Origin: Branchiostoma belcheri
Lineage: Eukaryota > Chordata > Leptocardii > Amphioxiformes > Branchiostomatidae
Reading direction: 5' to 3'
DNA length: 64,000 nt
Assembly (NCBI RefSeq): GCF_001625305.1
Contig: NW_017803157.1
Span: forward strand, 3,189,677-3,253,676
The position numbers and the translations under genes are program-made. Shown piece by piece: positions 1 to 12,450 of this stretch (positions within the stretch are counted from its first letter, which is position 1; each line of letters opens with the position of its first letter). The notes beneath the pieces were generated by a model. It worked only from the letters and a program-made list of their open reading frames with translations, was not told the DNA's origin and ran no database searches.

Positions 1-74
1 ATTTAGAAAATTAACAACGAGCACTATTTGTGTATACTCTTAGTACAAACGGTTATTTTTTTTGTTCACGCAAA

Positions 75-110
75 CAACCCGGCCGGGCCCCGGCTTGGAA
101 ATGTGACTGT
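75..110. mobile_element. Element F terminus
   Basis: CGGCCGGGCCCCGGCTTGGA and AATGTGAC match the right end of the element at 7273-7454, preceded by similar AACGGTTATTTTTTTTGTTC sequence. The left end lies outside the window. Confidence 0.6.
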
Positions 111-419
111 GCCCTAACGTATACATCTGTAACCAGCTAACCACCTGCACGAAACCCGTAATGTATTATACATAGCACTTCGGCAGAACGTCTCATATAA
201 GGTCGTAATAGCGCATATAAGGTTAACATCCTGTCTGTAGTTTCCAAATGTTATGTTGGAAAAGATGTCCTCTGCAACAGGCAAAATTCTGATGCAACGT
301 TGACCAAAAATCCACCGAAAAGCGTGAAAATGTGGGGTTCTGCGCAGGCGCAGTACGTTCTGCCGACGTGCTCTAACCACCCACATAATGTAACATCCTT
401 AGATTTATAGGCAATTTCA

Positions 420-725
420 ATGCAATATTTCAGGGTGGCAAAACAACAAAAATATTCTGGACGAGAAAATCTGTCTGATATTGACATTTACTGCCATTTC
501 TCAGCTGTTCATTTTTGCCACCATTTCATACTTGCAATAGACCACGAACAAGCTCTCTTATTTTGGGGTACCACCAATAAATAGCTAGAACCAGCCTATG
601 ATACTAAATAAGCAACCGTTTTCCGACAGTATGATCGCATTTTTCCCTCACAGATAGTAGTATTCTATGGTATATGGTTAATTCGACTCACCACATTTAA
701 AAGTATCAGAAACTAGAAATGTAAC
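420..725. repeat. Dispersed repeat family G
   Basis: Shares AATATTCTGGACGAGAAAAT, GTACCACCAATAAATAGCTA, GAACCAGCCTA and the CGTTTTCCGACAG block with 39750-40113 and 46320-46560. Confidence 0.7.
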
Positions 726-744
726 ATTTGCGAAGCAATTCCAT

Positions 745-920
745 AGGTTTACCTTCAACCACATTCACTCATATGGTGACAAGAGTCTAAATCCTCCTGC
801 CATAAAATTGCAACATGATGTAACCCAACACTAGTTACCATGGTGATAGACGTCTGGTTCAGGTCATTGAGAAAAAGGGGAAACAGAGCAAAAACAATAT
901 GTTTTCCTTCGGTAAACATA
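745..920 (+). mobile_element. MITE-B copy 1
   Basis: Starts AGGTTTACCTTC and ends CCTTCGGTAAACAT (short TIR). The core is AGTTACCATGGTGATAGACG plus TCTGGTTCAGGTCATTGA, then a purine run and GAGCAAAAACAATATGTTTT. Confidence 0.8.
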
Positions 921-925
921 AATAG

Positions 926-2000
926 ACTATGGAAACCTAGTTTTGAAGCCCTGAAGTCGCTTTGGGATGCCTTGACCCGTCTTGTGGTCATGAAGAATTT
1001 CACGTGAAAGAAATTCCAAATCCGTAAGGAAAGCGAAGCGCGCCATTAAGGGCATCAATTGCCAGAAAATCCGTGTCATCAAAACAGCAAATAAATTAGA
1101 TCGACCCTCGTGAGTGCTGCTGTACAAGAAATCGATCAGAGGAAATCCTTTTTATCCTGCCGCGACCTCGGGCGTTTATCAAGTGTGTCTCCGAACTAGA
1201 AAACTTCCCACCAAAGGGAATATCTAAATATCTAAATGTATTCATTCATTCATTCATACATTGTATTAGTTTCCTGTGCAATATTTTTGTTTCTGTTAAT
1301 TCATTTTCAACTACTATTATATGATATTCTCATGATATTCATTTATTTGTATTAGTTTTTGTAATTATATTTTTATATATCCTTTAATTATTTTCAATTA
1401 TCATATTAATTTTATGACTATCATTTGTTAATTAAGTTAGCAAGGAGGGGGCCCTGTACAAGCCCCGAAGGCTTCCTATTTATCATATCAACATTTGCAA
1501 ATAATTATTGAAAGAATCATAAAAGAATTCTATAAACAAACAATATGTGAACACCTTGCACTGCACTGCACGAAAAGCTTGATTTACCAATAGCAGTGAA
1601 TACCAATAGGTATTGCATATTTTGTAAAGTAGTACCGGACGTAACAATGGTAGTAAACAAAAATCAAGATTGGTAATTTCACTTTACTACAGTTGTTGAG
1701 TCCGAATTTACCGAACTTGACTTTAATTTACTACCATAGTAAAGTCCTGTACAGTAAGCATTACCCGACATTACTACCATTGGTAAATTAAACTCTTCAT
1801 GCAGTGTTAGATAGATACCGAATTTGTCTGGAAAAAGTCTACTTCGAAGCCTACAGGGTGCAGATTTTCGAAGTGTTAATTTATCACGTCCATATTTTAA
1901 TATTTTTACGCTTTTGGCAACACCAGTATGGTTTTGACATATCTCCTACATGCACAGCGTCACATTTTGTTGAAAATTATAGGAAACAACATCCAATAAG
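926..2000. other. No gene seen
   Basis: AT-rich. ATTCATTCATTCATTCATAC at 1239-1258 followed by a long T/A-rich tract may be an old LINE tail. TTACTACCATAGTAAAG-type short inverted sequences occur at 1625-1790. Nothing coding. Confidence 0.5.
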
Positions 2001-2008
2001 CTTGTAAT

Positions 2009-2262
2009 TGTATAACACTGGCGTCGCATCAAATGATACGTCTTGCTTCTGAACATAAGTCATGTAACTCTAGATCAGGAAATCTTTGAAATTCTTACTG
2101 CTTCGGCACTTTTCTCTTCAATATTGTATTCTCTTCAAGCTTGTATAACACTGACATCACATCAAATGATACGTCTTACTTCTGAACATAAGTCATGTAA
2201 CTGTAGATCAAGAAATCTTTAAAATTCTCACTGCCTTCGGCACTTTTTCTCTTCCATATTGG
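2009..2262. repeat. Two-copy tandem duplication (period about 134 bp)
   Basis: GTATAACACTGGCGTCGCAT and GTATAACACTGACATCACAT each begin a copy; both continue with ACATAAGTCATGTAACT and ending near TTCGGCACTTT. Confidence 0.8.
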
Positions 2263-2443
2263 TGTTGTCATTGCCGCCTTAAAGTGAGCAATGTCCGGAT
2301 GTGTACGCACTTCCGCCTGCCTCAAAGACGGAATGTTCCAACTCATCACTTCCAGGTTTTTTATATTCTATCATGTAATCACAAGACGTGGTGACGGCAC
2401 ACTCAAGTTTTTTCAACTTATATTAATGCCGCCACCAACACAG

Positions 2444-2555
2444 GAGACGATACAATACTTATTTTCACCTGAGCGAAGTGGGGAAAGTCGTGTAAAGTGT
2501 CTTTCCTAAGGCCACAAGATCGGTGACATGTCAGGACTCGAACCATGTTTCAAAT
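2444..2555 (-). mobile_element. tRNA-derived SINE fragment
   Basis: On the minus strand: GGTTCGAGTCC (perfect Pol III B box) followed by ATGTCACCGATCTTGTGGCC and the core TTTACACGACTTTCCCCACT, the same body as the copies at 47869 and 55700. Confidence 0.7.
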
Positions 2556-2762
2556 GTCCTCCTCTCAGGAAGAAATCGGCCGTATCAATAACGCATTTCG
2601 CCAAAAAAACAGTTACTCAAGCAACTGGATATGATTTTGGAAGCGGTCAGACGTTTCAGCTAGTATCCACTAGCTTTCTTCATTGACTGAGAGACCAGAG
2701 GAGAAATGCAGCTTTTTGGCGTATCGTATTACCTGGATGTCTAACCTGTCGACGTAGCAATA

Positions 2763-3505
2763 CATTTCCTTCCTGGGAAACGCCGTGAAACGCCAGACCT
2801 GAAAACGTGACGTTGATATAAAGGAGTTATCAAATTCCAATCGCGGGTCCTGCAATTTTAGGCTATTTATCGGGGTTTCTCTTTTGAACTTGAATCTTTT
2901 TTCACACAAACCTAACGCAAATTCCAGTAAAAAAGAAACCCCGATAAAAAAAAGCCTAAAAACACGTCAAAAATAAGCCAAAACTCAAACCTCTACTTGG
3001 AGAGATACAGGCCGATTGTTAGAAAGGTTTTTGAAACGTTTATTTGTATCCCCCAACGGCCGACGAGGAAGAAATCAACAACGCATTTCCTTCCTGGGAA
3101 ACGCCGTGAAACTCCAGACCTGAAGACGTGACACTGATAGAAAGGAGTTATCAAATTCCAATCGCGGGTCCTCCAATTTTAGGCTTTTTATCGGGGTTTC
3201 TTTTTTGAACTTGAATCTTTTTTCACACAAACCTAACGCAAATTCCAGTAAAAAAGAAACCCCGATAAAAAAGCCTAAAAACTCGTCAAAAATAAGCCAA
3301 AACTCAAACCTCTACTTGGAGAGATGCAGGCCGATTGTTAGAAAGGTTTTTGAAACGCTTATTTGTATCCCCCAACGGCCGACGAGGAAGAAATCGCCCG
3401 TATCAACAACGAATTTCCTTCCAGGGCCTAGGAAACGCCGTGAAACTCCAGACCTGAAGACGTGACACTGATATAAAGGAGTTATCAAATTCCAATCGCG
3501 GGCAC
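2763..3505. repeat. Tandem repeat, about 321 bp x 2.3, with MITE-C-like palindromes inside each unit
   Basis: Units start at CATTTCCTTCCTGGGAAACG (2763, 3084, about 3411). Each contains ATCGGGGTTTCT and AAGAAACCCCGAT inverted arms and the ATACAGGCCGATTGTTAGAA block, which is shared with the arrays at 6-8 kb. So a MITE-like element was carried along in the amplification. Confidence 0.88.
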
Positions 3506-3847
3506 GGCAGGCGGATTGAAGTGGGGCCCCGCGCTCAGCGTACCAAGACCCGGCGGAGCCAGAACGTGACCTCCCGCCACATCGCCTTTTCATTAAAGTG
3601 GACCTAATTTCAAGCAACAACAGTTCGCGATCGCGCAGAGTCTCGCTACTGGTATTCTGCCGTATCCTCGCGATCTGTTCTTCGGCAAAAGTGTTGTGTG
3701 GAAGGGCAGAGGTGGTTACAATCTACTGGGCACGTTCTGTTATTAAATCTAACAACGTGGTGCATGGAGCTCACGTTGTACCATACACAGAAATAGAAGA
3801 ACCAACTACTGGTGGATGTACCAAGTACTGACTACCTAATACCAGCT

Positions 3848-4142
3848 CAAAAAAAAAGAACAAGAAATTGTCATGCCTTCATGTACGGATGTATCAACCA
3901 AGGATTGAGGTGTTCAAAAGCTCATTTTCCCTAGAACTATCGTAGAGTGGAACTCGCTGTCACCAAGCACAGTAGGGAAATCCTCACTAGATAGCTTTAA
4001 ACGATGTTTAGGTTTATATGTTTAAAGTTTAGATGTGACAAGTTGTTCGATGTAATGTAAACAGCTGCCACCGTGCTTGCAAAGCTGGTGCGTTACACCA
4101 AATGGCAGTTATACTGGGTATACAGGTACAGATACAGATATC
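3848..4142 (+). mobile_element. LINE 3' end, family L (SFFPRTIVEWNSLP)
   Basis: The region translates to the C-terminus typical of CR1-like ORF2 (RTIVEWNSLSPSTVG, LDSFK), followed by a UTR with TGTAATGTA, the GCTGGTGCGTTACACC hairpin-like block and a TACAGATACAGATA tail. It is severely 5'-truncated. Confidence 0.75.
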
Positions 4143-4380
4143 TAATGATGACATTTTCACACGGTCATTTTGAAACGTCAAACCCCAAACGTTGACGCTC
4201 ATTTTCCTCTTGGACGTGAAACAACCCGCTTTTTGGCAGCCGACCTGGATGAGAACTCAACAGTCGAAGACATTCTTCTCAAGAAATCAATAAGAAGTAC
4301 TCAGGCATTATGGCTACTTCTATAACCATATGTTATTTTTCTGACATTTGGTGAGTCCTACCCTGAGGATGTAACCGCCG

Positions 4381-4694
4381 AGTAAAGAGATTCTTTTTAC
4401 ACAACCAAATGTTTTATTCACAGTCGACATTTCAGTGACCGTCTGTCACCTTCCTCAGGGCAATTCTGACTGGTTCACATTGCACAGCAGCACAGGTAAT
4501 GCTGCTATAGAAGCATTCCCAAACGTACAATATTTACATATCTACACATATACGTGGGTACAGGGAACTGTATCTACACGGTCCCAAACCCACAGGCAAT
4601 GTCAGAATTGCCCTGAGGAAGATGACAGATGGTCACTGAAACGTTGGCTGTGAATAAAAGACTTGGTTGTGTAAAAAGAGTCTCTTTACTCAGT
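4381..4694. mobile_element. Foldback element with about 90-bp inverted arms
   Basis: Left GAGTAAAGAGATTCTTTTTA through TCAGGGCAATTCTGAC is mirrored by GTCAGAATTGCCCTGAGGAA through AAAAGAGTCTCTTTACTC. Each arm includes GTCACTGAAACG-like sequence. MITE-A copy 1 follows within 10 bp. Confidence 0.82.
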
Positions 4695-4702
4695 AACTTA
4701 CT

Positions 4703-5107
4703 AAGGCCACACCAAGTAAATTTTATGGATGACGTCCGTGCGCGCATTGATTTTGGCCTGTTCCTAGAAAAAAAAGCAAGAAATTCCGCTTCCTGTAACT
4801 ATGACCAAAGAGTCACGACAGTGCCACAAATCGTCAGATTGACGTGAAACCCGTAACGCGAGAACAGGACAGGACAACAATTGCTGTTCCACCTGATTTA
4901 TTGCTGTTTTGATGATGAATAAAAGACTTCTTGCTTGTTACACTGTGTCACCTCATTCAATTTGTGTCCTAACATTTGTCGTCTCTTAGTATATTTCTAA
5001 TCTAGGCATCTTGTTTTTTAGGGCCTTTCTTGTGTTTTTTTCGCCCTCTTGCATTAGATTTAGGGTCTCCAAAGGACGTCATCCATAAAATTTACTTGGT
5101 GTGGCCT
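4703..5107. mobile_element. MITE-A copy 1
   Basis: TIRs of about 35 bp: AAGGCCACACCAAGTAAATT and the reverse complement ending TTACTTGGTGTGGCCT, with GGATGACGTCC just inside each. About 405 bp. No transposase. Confidence 0.85.
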
Positions 5108-5499
5108 AACCTGATGAAACTATTTACAGATATAACCGCCTCTCATGCACCCCCCCCCCCCGCTATTGTACGTGTATACAATTCTAGGAAAGCACGATCT
5201 CATTGGGGATGCCTTAATGGAAGTCGTGCTAACAAAGCATTAGGCAGCAAATACACAATAATCTAGTCTTGCAGAAATCAATGGGTACAATGGGAGACTG
5301 CGGGGGTGAGAATTAATGGCTCTTCCATCTTGGAAACGGCTCGATGTTGCAGACAGAGACATGGGGTTGAAACATTTTGTTATTTGCTGTTTTGTTATTA
5401 TTATTTGCCATTGTCTTTTTTGTCAGTGGTGAGACTATAGCTAATATCATCAATTTGCTCATCACTGTGTCTTGTACGTTGCTTAATACATACATGAAA

Positions 5500-5960
5500 A
5501 GGTTGTTTTAAAAGACGCTGATATCTAACTTTAGCCCTGAACTAAATAATATTACTGATATACCTGAAAACCTAATATTTTTGTCCATGTAATACACTTG
5601 CCTATGAAACGTTCGGTATCTTGGAAGTGGCTCGATTGAGACATGGGTTGAAACATGAAAAGGATGTTTTAAAAGACGCTTAAAGTACCCCTGGACCAAA
5701 TAATATTATTGATATACATGAAAACCTAATATTTTGGGCCAGCTAACATACCCAAAAACCTTAAGTGTATAGTCATTTGACATGACTATCTATAAAAAAA
5801 CGTTTGACATCTTGAAAGCAGCAGATCGAGGCATGGGTTGAAACATGAAAAATGATGTTTCAATAGACGCCGACACTTAACTAGCCCTGGACCAAATAAC
5901 ATTATTGATCTCCCTGAAAACCCTGAATTATAGCCATCTTATCTGCTTCTCGTTTAATCG
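5500..5960. repeat. Degenerate tandem repeat (about 180-190 bp)
   Basis: GACATGGGTTGAAACATGAA, GATGTTTTAAAAGACGC and CTGGACCAAATAATATTA recur at about 5640-5720 and 5830-5910, with an earlier partial copy near 5510-5575 and a related GACATGGGGTTGAAACAT at 5350. Confidence 0.7.
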
Positions 5961-7915
5961 TTTGACAATTTTAAAATCGCACAACCTGTTACAAATACAC
6001 GAAAGGCGCTAACCAAAAACATATCTTAAAAACGCCATGACGCTGGAACATTCAAGAGAAAAAAAACGTTGCAGGCATCTCTATTCCTTTGAAAAAAACG
6101 AAGCATCGACGGGGAGATTTGTGACCGATCATTCGTGACCTGAAGGATCGTTTAATAAAGGAAATCCCAGACTGTAACATGGGATTACGGTGCTAAGCCT
6201 ATCCTTCGGCGTGTCAACTCTTTAAGCCTCGACTATCTAGGCCTATGTCCCACTTTAAATGTCGTGGTTACCAGTAGGGTCACATGTACAATACAGATAC
6301 AGCCTGATAGTTAAAATGGTTTTTGAAGTGTTTATTTGTACCCCCCCCCCCAACGGGCCTTTTAGTACATCTTAAATACGCTCTGGCATTGGAACATTCA
6401 TAAGAGAAAAATATTACTGTTCATTCACAATCCCTTTGAAGAAACCGAAGCAAAACCAAATATTGACGAGATTTGGTACCTGACGAATCGTTTAATAAAG
6501 TAAAGCTCAGGCTGTAACACGGGCTTAAGGCGCTAAGTCTATCCTTCGGCGTGTCAACTGTTCTGAGCCTCGGCTATCTGGGCCTATGTCCCACTTTAAA
6601 TATCGTGGTTACCAGTTGCGTGACATGTACAGTACAGATACAGGCTGATAGTTAACAGGGTTTTCGAAGTGTTCATTTGTACCCCCCAACGGGCCTTTTA
6701 GTACATCTTAAATACACCCTGGCATTGGAACATTCATAAGAGAAAAGTATTTACTGCTCATTCAGAATTCCTTTGAAGAAACCGAAGCAAATTCAAATAT
6801 TGACGAGATTTGTGACCTGAAGAATCGATTAATAAAGGATAAATAAGGCTATAAAATGGGATTACGGCGCTAATCCTATCCCTCAGCGTGTCAACTGTTT
6901 TAGGCCTCGGCTATCAAGGCCTATGTACCACTTTAAATGTCGTGGTTACCAGTAGCGTGACATGTACAGTACAGATACAGGCTGATAGTTAACAGGGTTT
7001 TTGAAGTGTTTATTTGTACCCCCCACACGGGCCTTTTAGTACATCTCACCCTGGCATTGGAACATTCATAAGAGAAAAATATTACTGCTCATTCACAATT
7101 CCGTTGAAGAAACCGAAGCAAAACTAAATATTGACGAGATTTGTGACCTGAAGAATCGTTTAGTAAAGGAAAGCTCAGGCTGTAACATTGGATTACGGCG
7201 CTAAGCTTATCCTTCGGCATGTCAACGGTCTTAAGCCTCGGCTATGTCCCACTTTAAATGTGGTAATGCCTAGGTCACATTTCCAAACCGGGGCCCGGCC
7301 GGGCTGTTTGTATGAACGAAAAACTAACAATTCACATCAAGAATATACAGAAATAGTGCCCATGATTATTATCGAAAACGTTTCTGTGTTTCCTTGTCTG
7401 TGTTTCTGTGTTTCCTTTTATATATTTTCCGGGCCCCGGTTTGGAAATGTGACCTCAGCATAACATGCGCAGCGTCACATGTACTTAACTAGCCCTGGAC
7501 CAAATAATATTATTGATATATCTGAAAACCTAATACTAGTATTTTGGGCCATCTTATATGATTATCTCCGAAAGCATTAACATGGCTGTAACATGGGATT
7601 AAGGTGCTAATCCTATCCCTGGGCTTGTGAACGATTTCAAGCCTCGACTATGTCCCACTTAATGTCTTGATAACCAGCAGCTTAACATGTACAGATACAG
7701 GCCGATAGTTAGAAGGGTTTCTGAAGTGCTTAATATGTGTATCCCCCAACGGGTCTTTTACGGTGCTAAGGTAAACATATCATCTTAAAAACGCTCTGGA
7801 ATTGGAACATTCAAAACAGAAAAAATCCCTTGCCGTGTCAACTGTTATAAGCCTCGGCTATATATGTTCCACTTTAAATGTCGTAGCTACCAGCATCGTG
7901 ACAGATATAGGCCGA
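5960..7915. repeat. Satellite-like array, unit about 338 bp
   Basis: CATGTACAGTACAGATACAG begins units at about 6282, 6624 and 6961, and a divergent one starts near 7687. Each has CCCCAACGGGCCTTTTAGTA, GAACATTCATAAGAGAAAAA and GTCCCACTTTAAAT. Element F has inserted into it, and the 5960-6280 and 7560-7915 ends are degraded. Confidence 0.88.
7273..7454. mobile_element. TIR element F, 182 bp
   Basis: GGTCACATTTCCAAACCGGG (GCCCGG) and its reverse complement; TIRs of 26 bp, GC-rich ends with an AT-rich middle. It sits inside the satellite array. No TSD visible. Confidence 0.85.
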
Positions 7916-8070
7916 TACCAAGCAGAGGTTTAGGCTTGTGTGCTATCTGGGTTTCTTTTTTGGAAACCCAACGTGAAAAAAAGAGTCCAGTGCAAAAAAG
8001 ACACCCCGATAATAAAGCCTAAAAACACGCCAAAAATAAGCCAAAACCCAAACCTCTGCTTGGAGAGTAA
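7915..8070. mobile_element. MITE-C copy in the tandem-repeat region
   Basis: ACCAAGCAGAGGTTTAGGCT at the left and CCCAAACCTCTGCTTGGAGA at the right, with the internal inverted GGGTTTCTTTTTTGGA / ACACCCCGATAATAAAGCC region. No TSD was seen. Confidence 0.7.
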
Positions 8071-8205
8071 TACGCCGATAGTTCGAAGGGTTTTCCAAGT
8101 GCTTATTTGTATCCCCCGACGGGCCTTTTACGGTACTGAGATGATGGACGACCTTTTGTGGGGTCAACTTATCCAGAATTGCAGCGGCTCTATGTACAGG
8201 TCAGG

Positions 8206-9063
8206 TCATCTCATAACCTCCATTCAATGTAATTCTCGCAAACGTGGATGTGGGTGATGGCTTCAACATGGCATTTGACTTCTTAGCTTTCAAATTTCTC
8301 CATTTGACGTAGTAATAGTATGCTACGAAAGCAGAAAAAGAAAAGACAGCACTACACTCGTCATATTCTGTGAAGCATGAAAGAACCCAAGCCACATCCA
8401 GCGAAATATTTATATAGATATTTTACGTCTCATAACCTCCGTTCAATGTAATTCTCGCAACCGTGAATGTGGGTGATGCCTTCAACATGTCATTTGACCT
8501 CGCAACTTTCAAATATTTTGCAATATACTTAAGTCAAATCCCATTGAGCGTATAGTAGTATTAGTATGCTACGTATACGAAAGCAGGACAGTAAAAGACA
8601 GCATTGCACTCTGTCATATTCTGTGAAGCATGAAAGAACCCAAGCCACAGCCAGCGAAGTCATAGATATTTTACGTCTCATAACCTCCATTTAATGTAAT
8701 TCTCGCATACGTGAATGTGGGTGTTGCTTTCAACATGTCATTTGACGTATTATAAGTATGGTACAATAACAGAACAACAGGAAAGCACTACAATCGACGT
8801 CTTATGTGAAGCATGAAAGCATTTGAGTCCACAAAACACAGCCAGTGAAATAATAGAACGTAGGTGATGTCTTCAAGATGAAATTCGACTTTGCAACTTT
8901 CAAATTTTCTGATATATTTTAGTAAAATCCCATTTGAAATAGCACTAGTGTCATATGACAGCAGAACAGCAAGACACATCACTACAATCCACATATTCTG
9001 TGAAGCATGAAAGCGTTTGAGCCCACTGAACACAGCCAGCGAAATCATAGATATTTTACGTCT
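8206..9063. repeat. Tandem repeat, about 200-245 bp x 4
   Basis: TCATAACCTCCATTCAATGT, GTGAATGTGGGTGATG and TATTCTGTGAAGCATGAAAG recur in units starting near 8211, 8430, 8677 and 8860. Confidence 0.85.
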
Positions 9064-9389
9064 CAACCCACCATATGGTTGACTCAGCCGCGGCACTAGC
9101 CGGCATCAGGCGCGGGTCGCCTCCTCACATCTACGTACGCGCGGCACGCACTCTCTCCGTCTTTCTCTACCGTTCCTTACGTCACGCTGAAGCTAATCTG
9201 GGACGAAACAAAGGTTACTTAAGTCCACAGTCCGCTTCCTGACGTTCCTACGCTCGTTCCTACGCCTCCTCACCTCCAGTAAGACTCGTCAGCCACCCCT
9301 GTACCCCACGGTTTGCCGGTATGCATGTTTCATGACCGGATCCGGGGCTGCTGCAGGCTGGACTCATGACTGTATTGATCCCACTGATG

Positions 9390-9690
9390 GTGTAAGCTGT
9401 GGTAGGACGGTGTCCTCTTTCCTGTGATCGAAGGTTAACGCCGTTTGCAGAAGAAAGGCAGTCGTTCAGAGTCAGTTTGCAGTTTCACGGGCCTGTTTTG
9501 TGGAATAAACTCTCTAACAGTAGCATGCCCCGTAGCNNNNNNNNNNNNNNNNNNNNTTCAAAATCCTGGCTACGGGCATGAGTAGTACACTGGTTTAGTA
9601 ATTCGCATCAGCAACAGGCGTACATACCTCCTGGCAGCTCAGACCTGAGTGTGATCTACTGGTAAAATGAATAATGATATAAAATGAAAT
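9390..9690 (+). mobile_element. LINE 3' end of a second family, interrupted by the assembly gap
   Basis: The frame from 9399 reads RRLTPFAEERQSFRVSLQFH, then GPVLWNKLSNSSM, a CR1/L2-like ORF2 C-terminus. It resumes after the gap as SKSWLRA-stop. The 3' end is AATGATATAAAATGAAATGA. Confidence 0.6.
9537..9556. other. Assembly gap (20 N)
   Basis: Twenty N in a row. The true missing length is unknown. Confidence 1.
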
Positions 9691-9699
9691 GAAAAATGC

Positions 9700-10990
9700 T
9701 TTTTCATGCTCAAGCGATCCCAGCTCTTTGCCTCAGATGATTTTGGAGCATTCCGACAGTTTCTATTGATTAGACATTGGTAAAACGTACGTCATGCCAA
9801 CTGCGTACTGGCAAATACAAACTTCGGGATTAAATCTAAAGTGGAACCAAACATGTACCGCGTGTGCCGTTGTTTGAACGGACTCGTGGCTTGTATTGTA
9901 CTTCTATCGAACTTTGGGAGCATGCAATTTGATTTCAAAACCACACTAGAAGCCACGAGCGCTTTCACGTTTCTATTACTGCATTAGGTTGAGACATAAC
10001 CGTGTGATAAAATGTGCCAGTGTTGAGATGGAACTAGACTGATTAAATCATAAATTATCTGATAGATAATACCAACTTGCAGTTGCTGTATTAGTTGTAA
10101 CATTATATATGTTGGTACCACTTTTAGGCTACAGAAGTTACCAGTGAACAGGCGCTTTCGAACGCAACTTTAAGCCACTGTCTCTCCTCAAACACGCCAA
10201 AGATGTGTCTCTTCTCAAGCACGCGTACGGGACCTCCAGCTTTACTTCCTGTACAAGAGGAAGTAAGTACTTCCCTAACCGAAGCTCGGTACTCATTTTC
10301 AACTGAGTGAAGGTTATGTGGGTACCAATGGTAACATACTGACAAACTGGAAAGACTGCGTTAAAATGACATCGTCATAAATTAATGGAATCCATTTCTA
10401 TAGTCAATGCCAATTAACTGATGTTCCAAAATCACACTTCCGTAGATACCTCACCATCTTTCATGTCAATGGTTTATTTGCATTAAAACACAACAACACT
10501 GTCCCAAAAATGGCAGCCAGAGGCTGAATTGACATTGGGGCATCACATTATTAGTACAAAACGTCATATTAAGCGATTAAAATAGAAATAAACCATTACA
10601 TAAAATGTATATTGTCAACGACGTACGTTTCAAGTGCAAATTGATATCATAGCAGATAACGAAACATACCAAAACATACCATAACTGTACGGCCAGTCTG
10701 TATGGTCTTAAAGTTTCATCCATTGTGAACATTTACGGTGAATGGTTTTCTAATTTTGTGCTTGAACTAATTTCAATAAAATACACTTACTGTTTTATCG
10801 TTTCCGAGAGTTATGGTTCTCGAGATTGACCGTGGCCTAGACGCTCATTATGGAACACAATTACTGTGTCGTGGATTAAAGGAATAATTCATGATGTAAT
10901 TAATTTACGGAAATTGTTCCGACTTCCGCCGCTGTCCAAACGTCTATCAGATCTGCCTTATCAAGCTAAGGCATGCGGCAGTTTTTTGTA
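9700..10990. other. No gene seen
   Basis: AT-rich unique-looking sequence. Only the SINE core fragment near 10240-10330 is recognised. Confidence 0.5.
10240..10330 (-). mobile_element. SINE core fragment
   Basis: ACTTCCCTAACCGAAGCTCG and CTCATTTTCAACTGAGTGAA correspond, reversed, to the CACTCAGGTGGAAATGAGTACCTGG... core of the 55700 SINE. No promoter boxes remain. Confidence 0.5.
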
Positions 10991-10993
10991 TGT

Positions 10994-11413
10994 TAGGCCA
11001 CAGCAAGTAATTTTTATGGATGACATCAGCGCGCGCATTAATTTTCGTCTGATTTTGGAAAAAAACAACAAGAAGTTTTGTTGCCTTCTGACGGTGGTCA
11101 CCATGCCGAAAATACTAGTAGGCAAAGATGTCTGTTGCCATGCCGGAAGGTGGATGGCAGATAGCTATGAAGAGAGGAGACAAGAAAAGTCTCGGATTTA
11201 ATGTTTTGTTTCTTACTTTGATGCAGTGATATGTGATGTTGGCTGTGTATATGTGTTCCCAATGAATCAAAACTATTTATACAATGATTGAGTCAAAATT
11301 TTAAAATGTAGTAACCTTGTTTTTTTCGGCCCGCCTTGATTTTTTTCGCCCGCTCGCATTAGATTTGGAGTCTGCAGAGGATGTCATCCATAAAATTTAC
11401 TTGCTGTGGCCTT
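10994..11413. mobile_element. MITE-A copy 2
   Basis: TAGGCCACAGCAAGTAATTT at the left and TTACTTGCTGTGGCCTTA at the right. Flanks share about 40 bp (ATCAAGCT..GGCATGCGGCAGTTT..TGTATGTTA), so the mobile unit may be larger or the site duplicated. Confidence 0.85.
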
Positions 11414-11544
11414 ATCAAGCTCAGACATGCGGCAGTTTATTGTATGTTATCTACGATTAGAAAACCCATTCATCATGTTTGGAATCATCCATTGTTCTGC
11501 GCGCTGAGCAATGAATGATTGGACATGGAATTGACAGGATCATT

Positions 11545-11775
11545 TCCGTTCATGGATGTTCGACTTTTCGATGGGAACTCACTGTCACCAAGTACAGTAG
11601 GGGCATTGTCAATAGATAGCTTTAAACAATGTCTAGAGCTAGAAGTTCAAGGGTTAGGTGTAACAAGTCGATCGGTGTAATATAGCCAGCTGCCGCCGCG
11701 CCGCGTGCCTGCGAAGCTGGTGTGTTACGCCGAAAGGCGGTTATACCGGCTATACCGATACAGATACAGATGAGA
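11545..11775 (+). mobile_element. LINE 3' end, family L
   Basis: It shares the CACTGTCACCAAGTACAGTA region, the CAGCTGCCGCCGCGCCGCG block, GCTGGTGTGTTACGCCGAAA and the GATACAGATACAGAT tail with the other copies. Confidence 0.75.
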
Positions 11776-12450
11776 GTCAGTCTAAGGAATAATCTGGTGA
11801 ATCAGAAATGACTTTAGTAGTTTGGTGGACAAGCTATAGATAGGCATGTTACAATGGTCAGGCCACCAGTAAAGGCTCCAATTGTTATACATAGCTTTAC
11901 AGGGCTCAAAAGACCCAGATGCAATAAGCAATTTGCATGTGGTTTTCAAGATTTGGAGGGAAAATACTTCTGAACTTGCAATGTTGGTAGAAATGCCACT
12001 ATGCTGATACTGTTTGAGAGTTTTTATCTGCTAGCCAGATCATCATTTTGCATGTAAATTTAAAAAATTGCATGTTACGTATTTGCAAACATGAAATTTT
12101 GCATATAACCGAGAAAAAAGTGTTTCAAGCCCTGCTTACACCGTATTGTATTGTACTGTATTTGTTGCATTGTATTGTATTAAAAGTGGCTGTTTTTTCG
12201 TCAAGCTGATTGGATATTGCTCAATGGTATATCCGTATGAGAAAGTCTAACACAGTGATGGTGAAAATCCTGTAAGTGTGCGTTCCGTCCACCGGGTACA
12301 ATCAGCGAAGTTATGAAGGATTTACGGAGATCAGCGTATCGCAAACACACCTGCGGAATAACTGCCCAAACACCATTGCGGGTTATGCGTTTATAATCCT
12401 CGCAACACTTACTGTAGATTAAGTTTACATACACTGTAAATGCACTGTAC

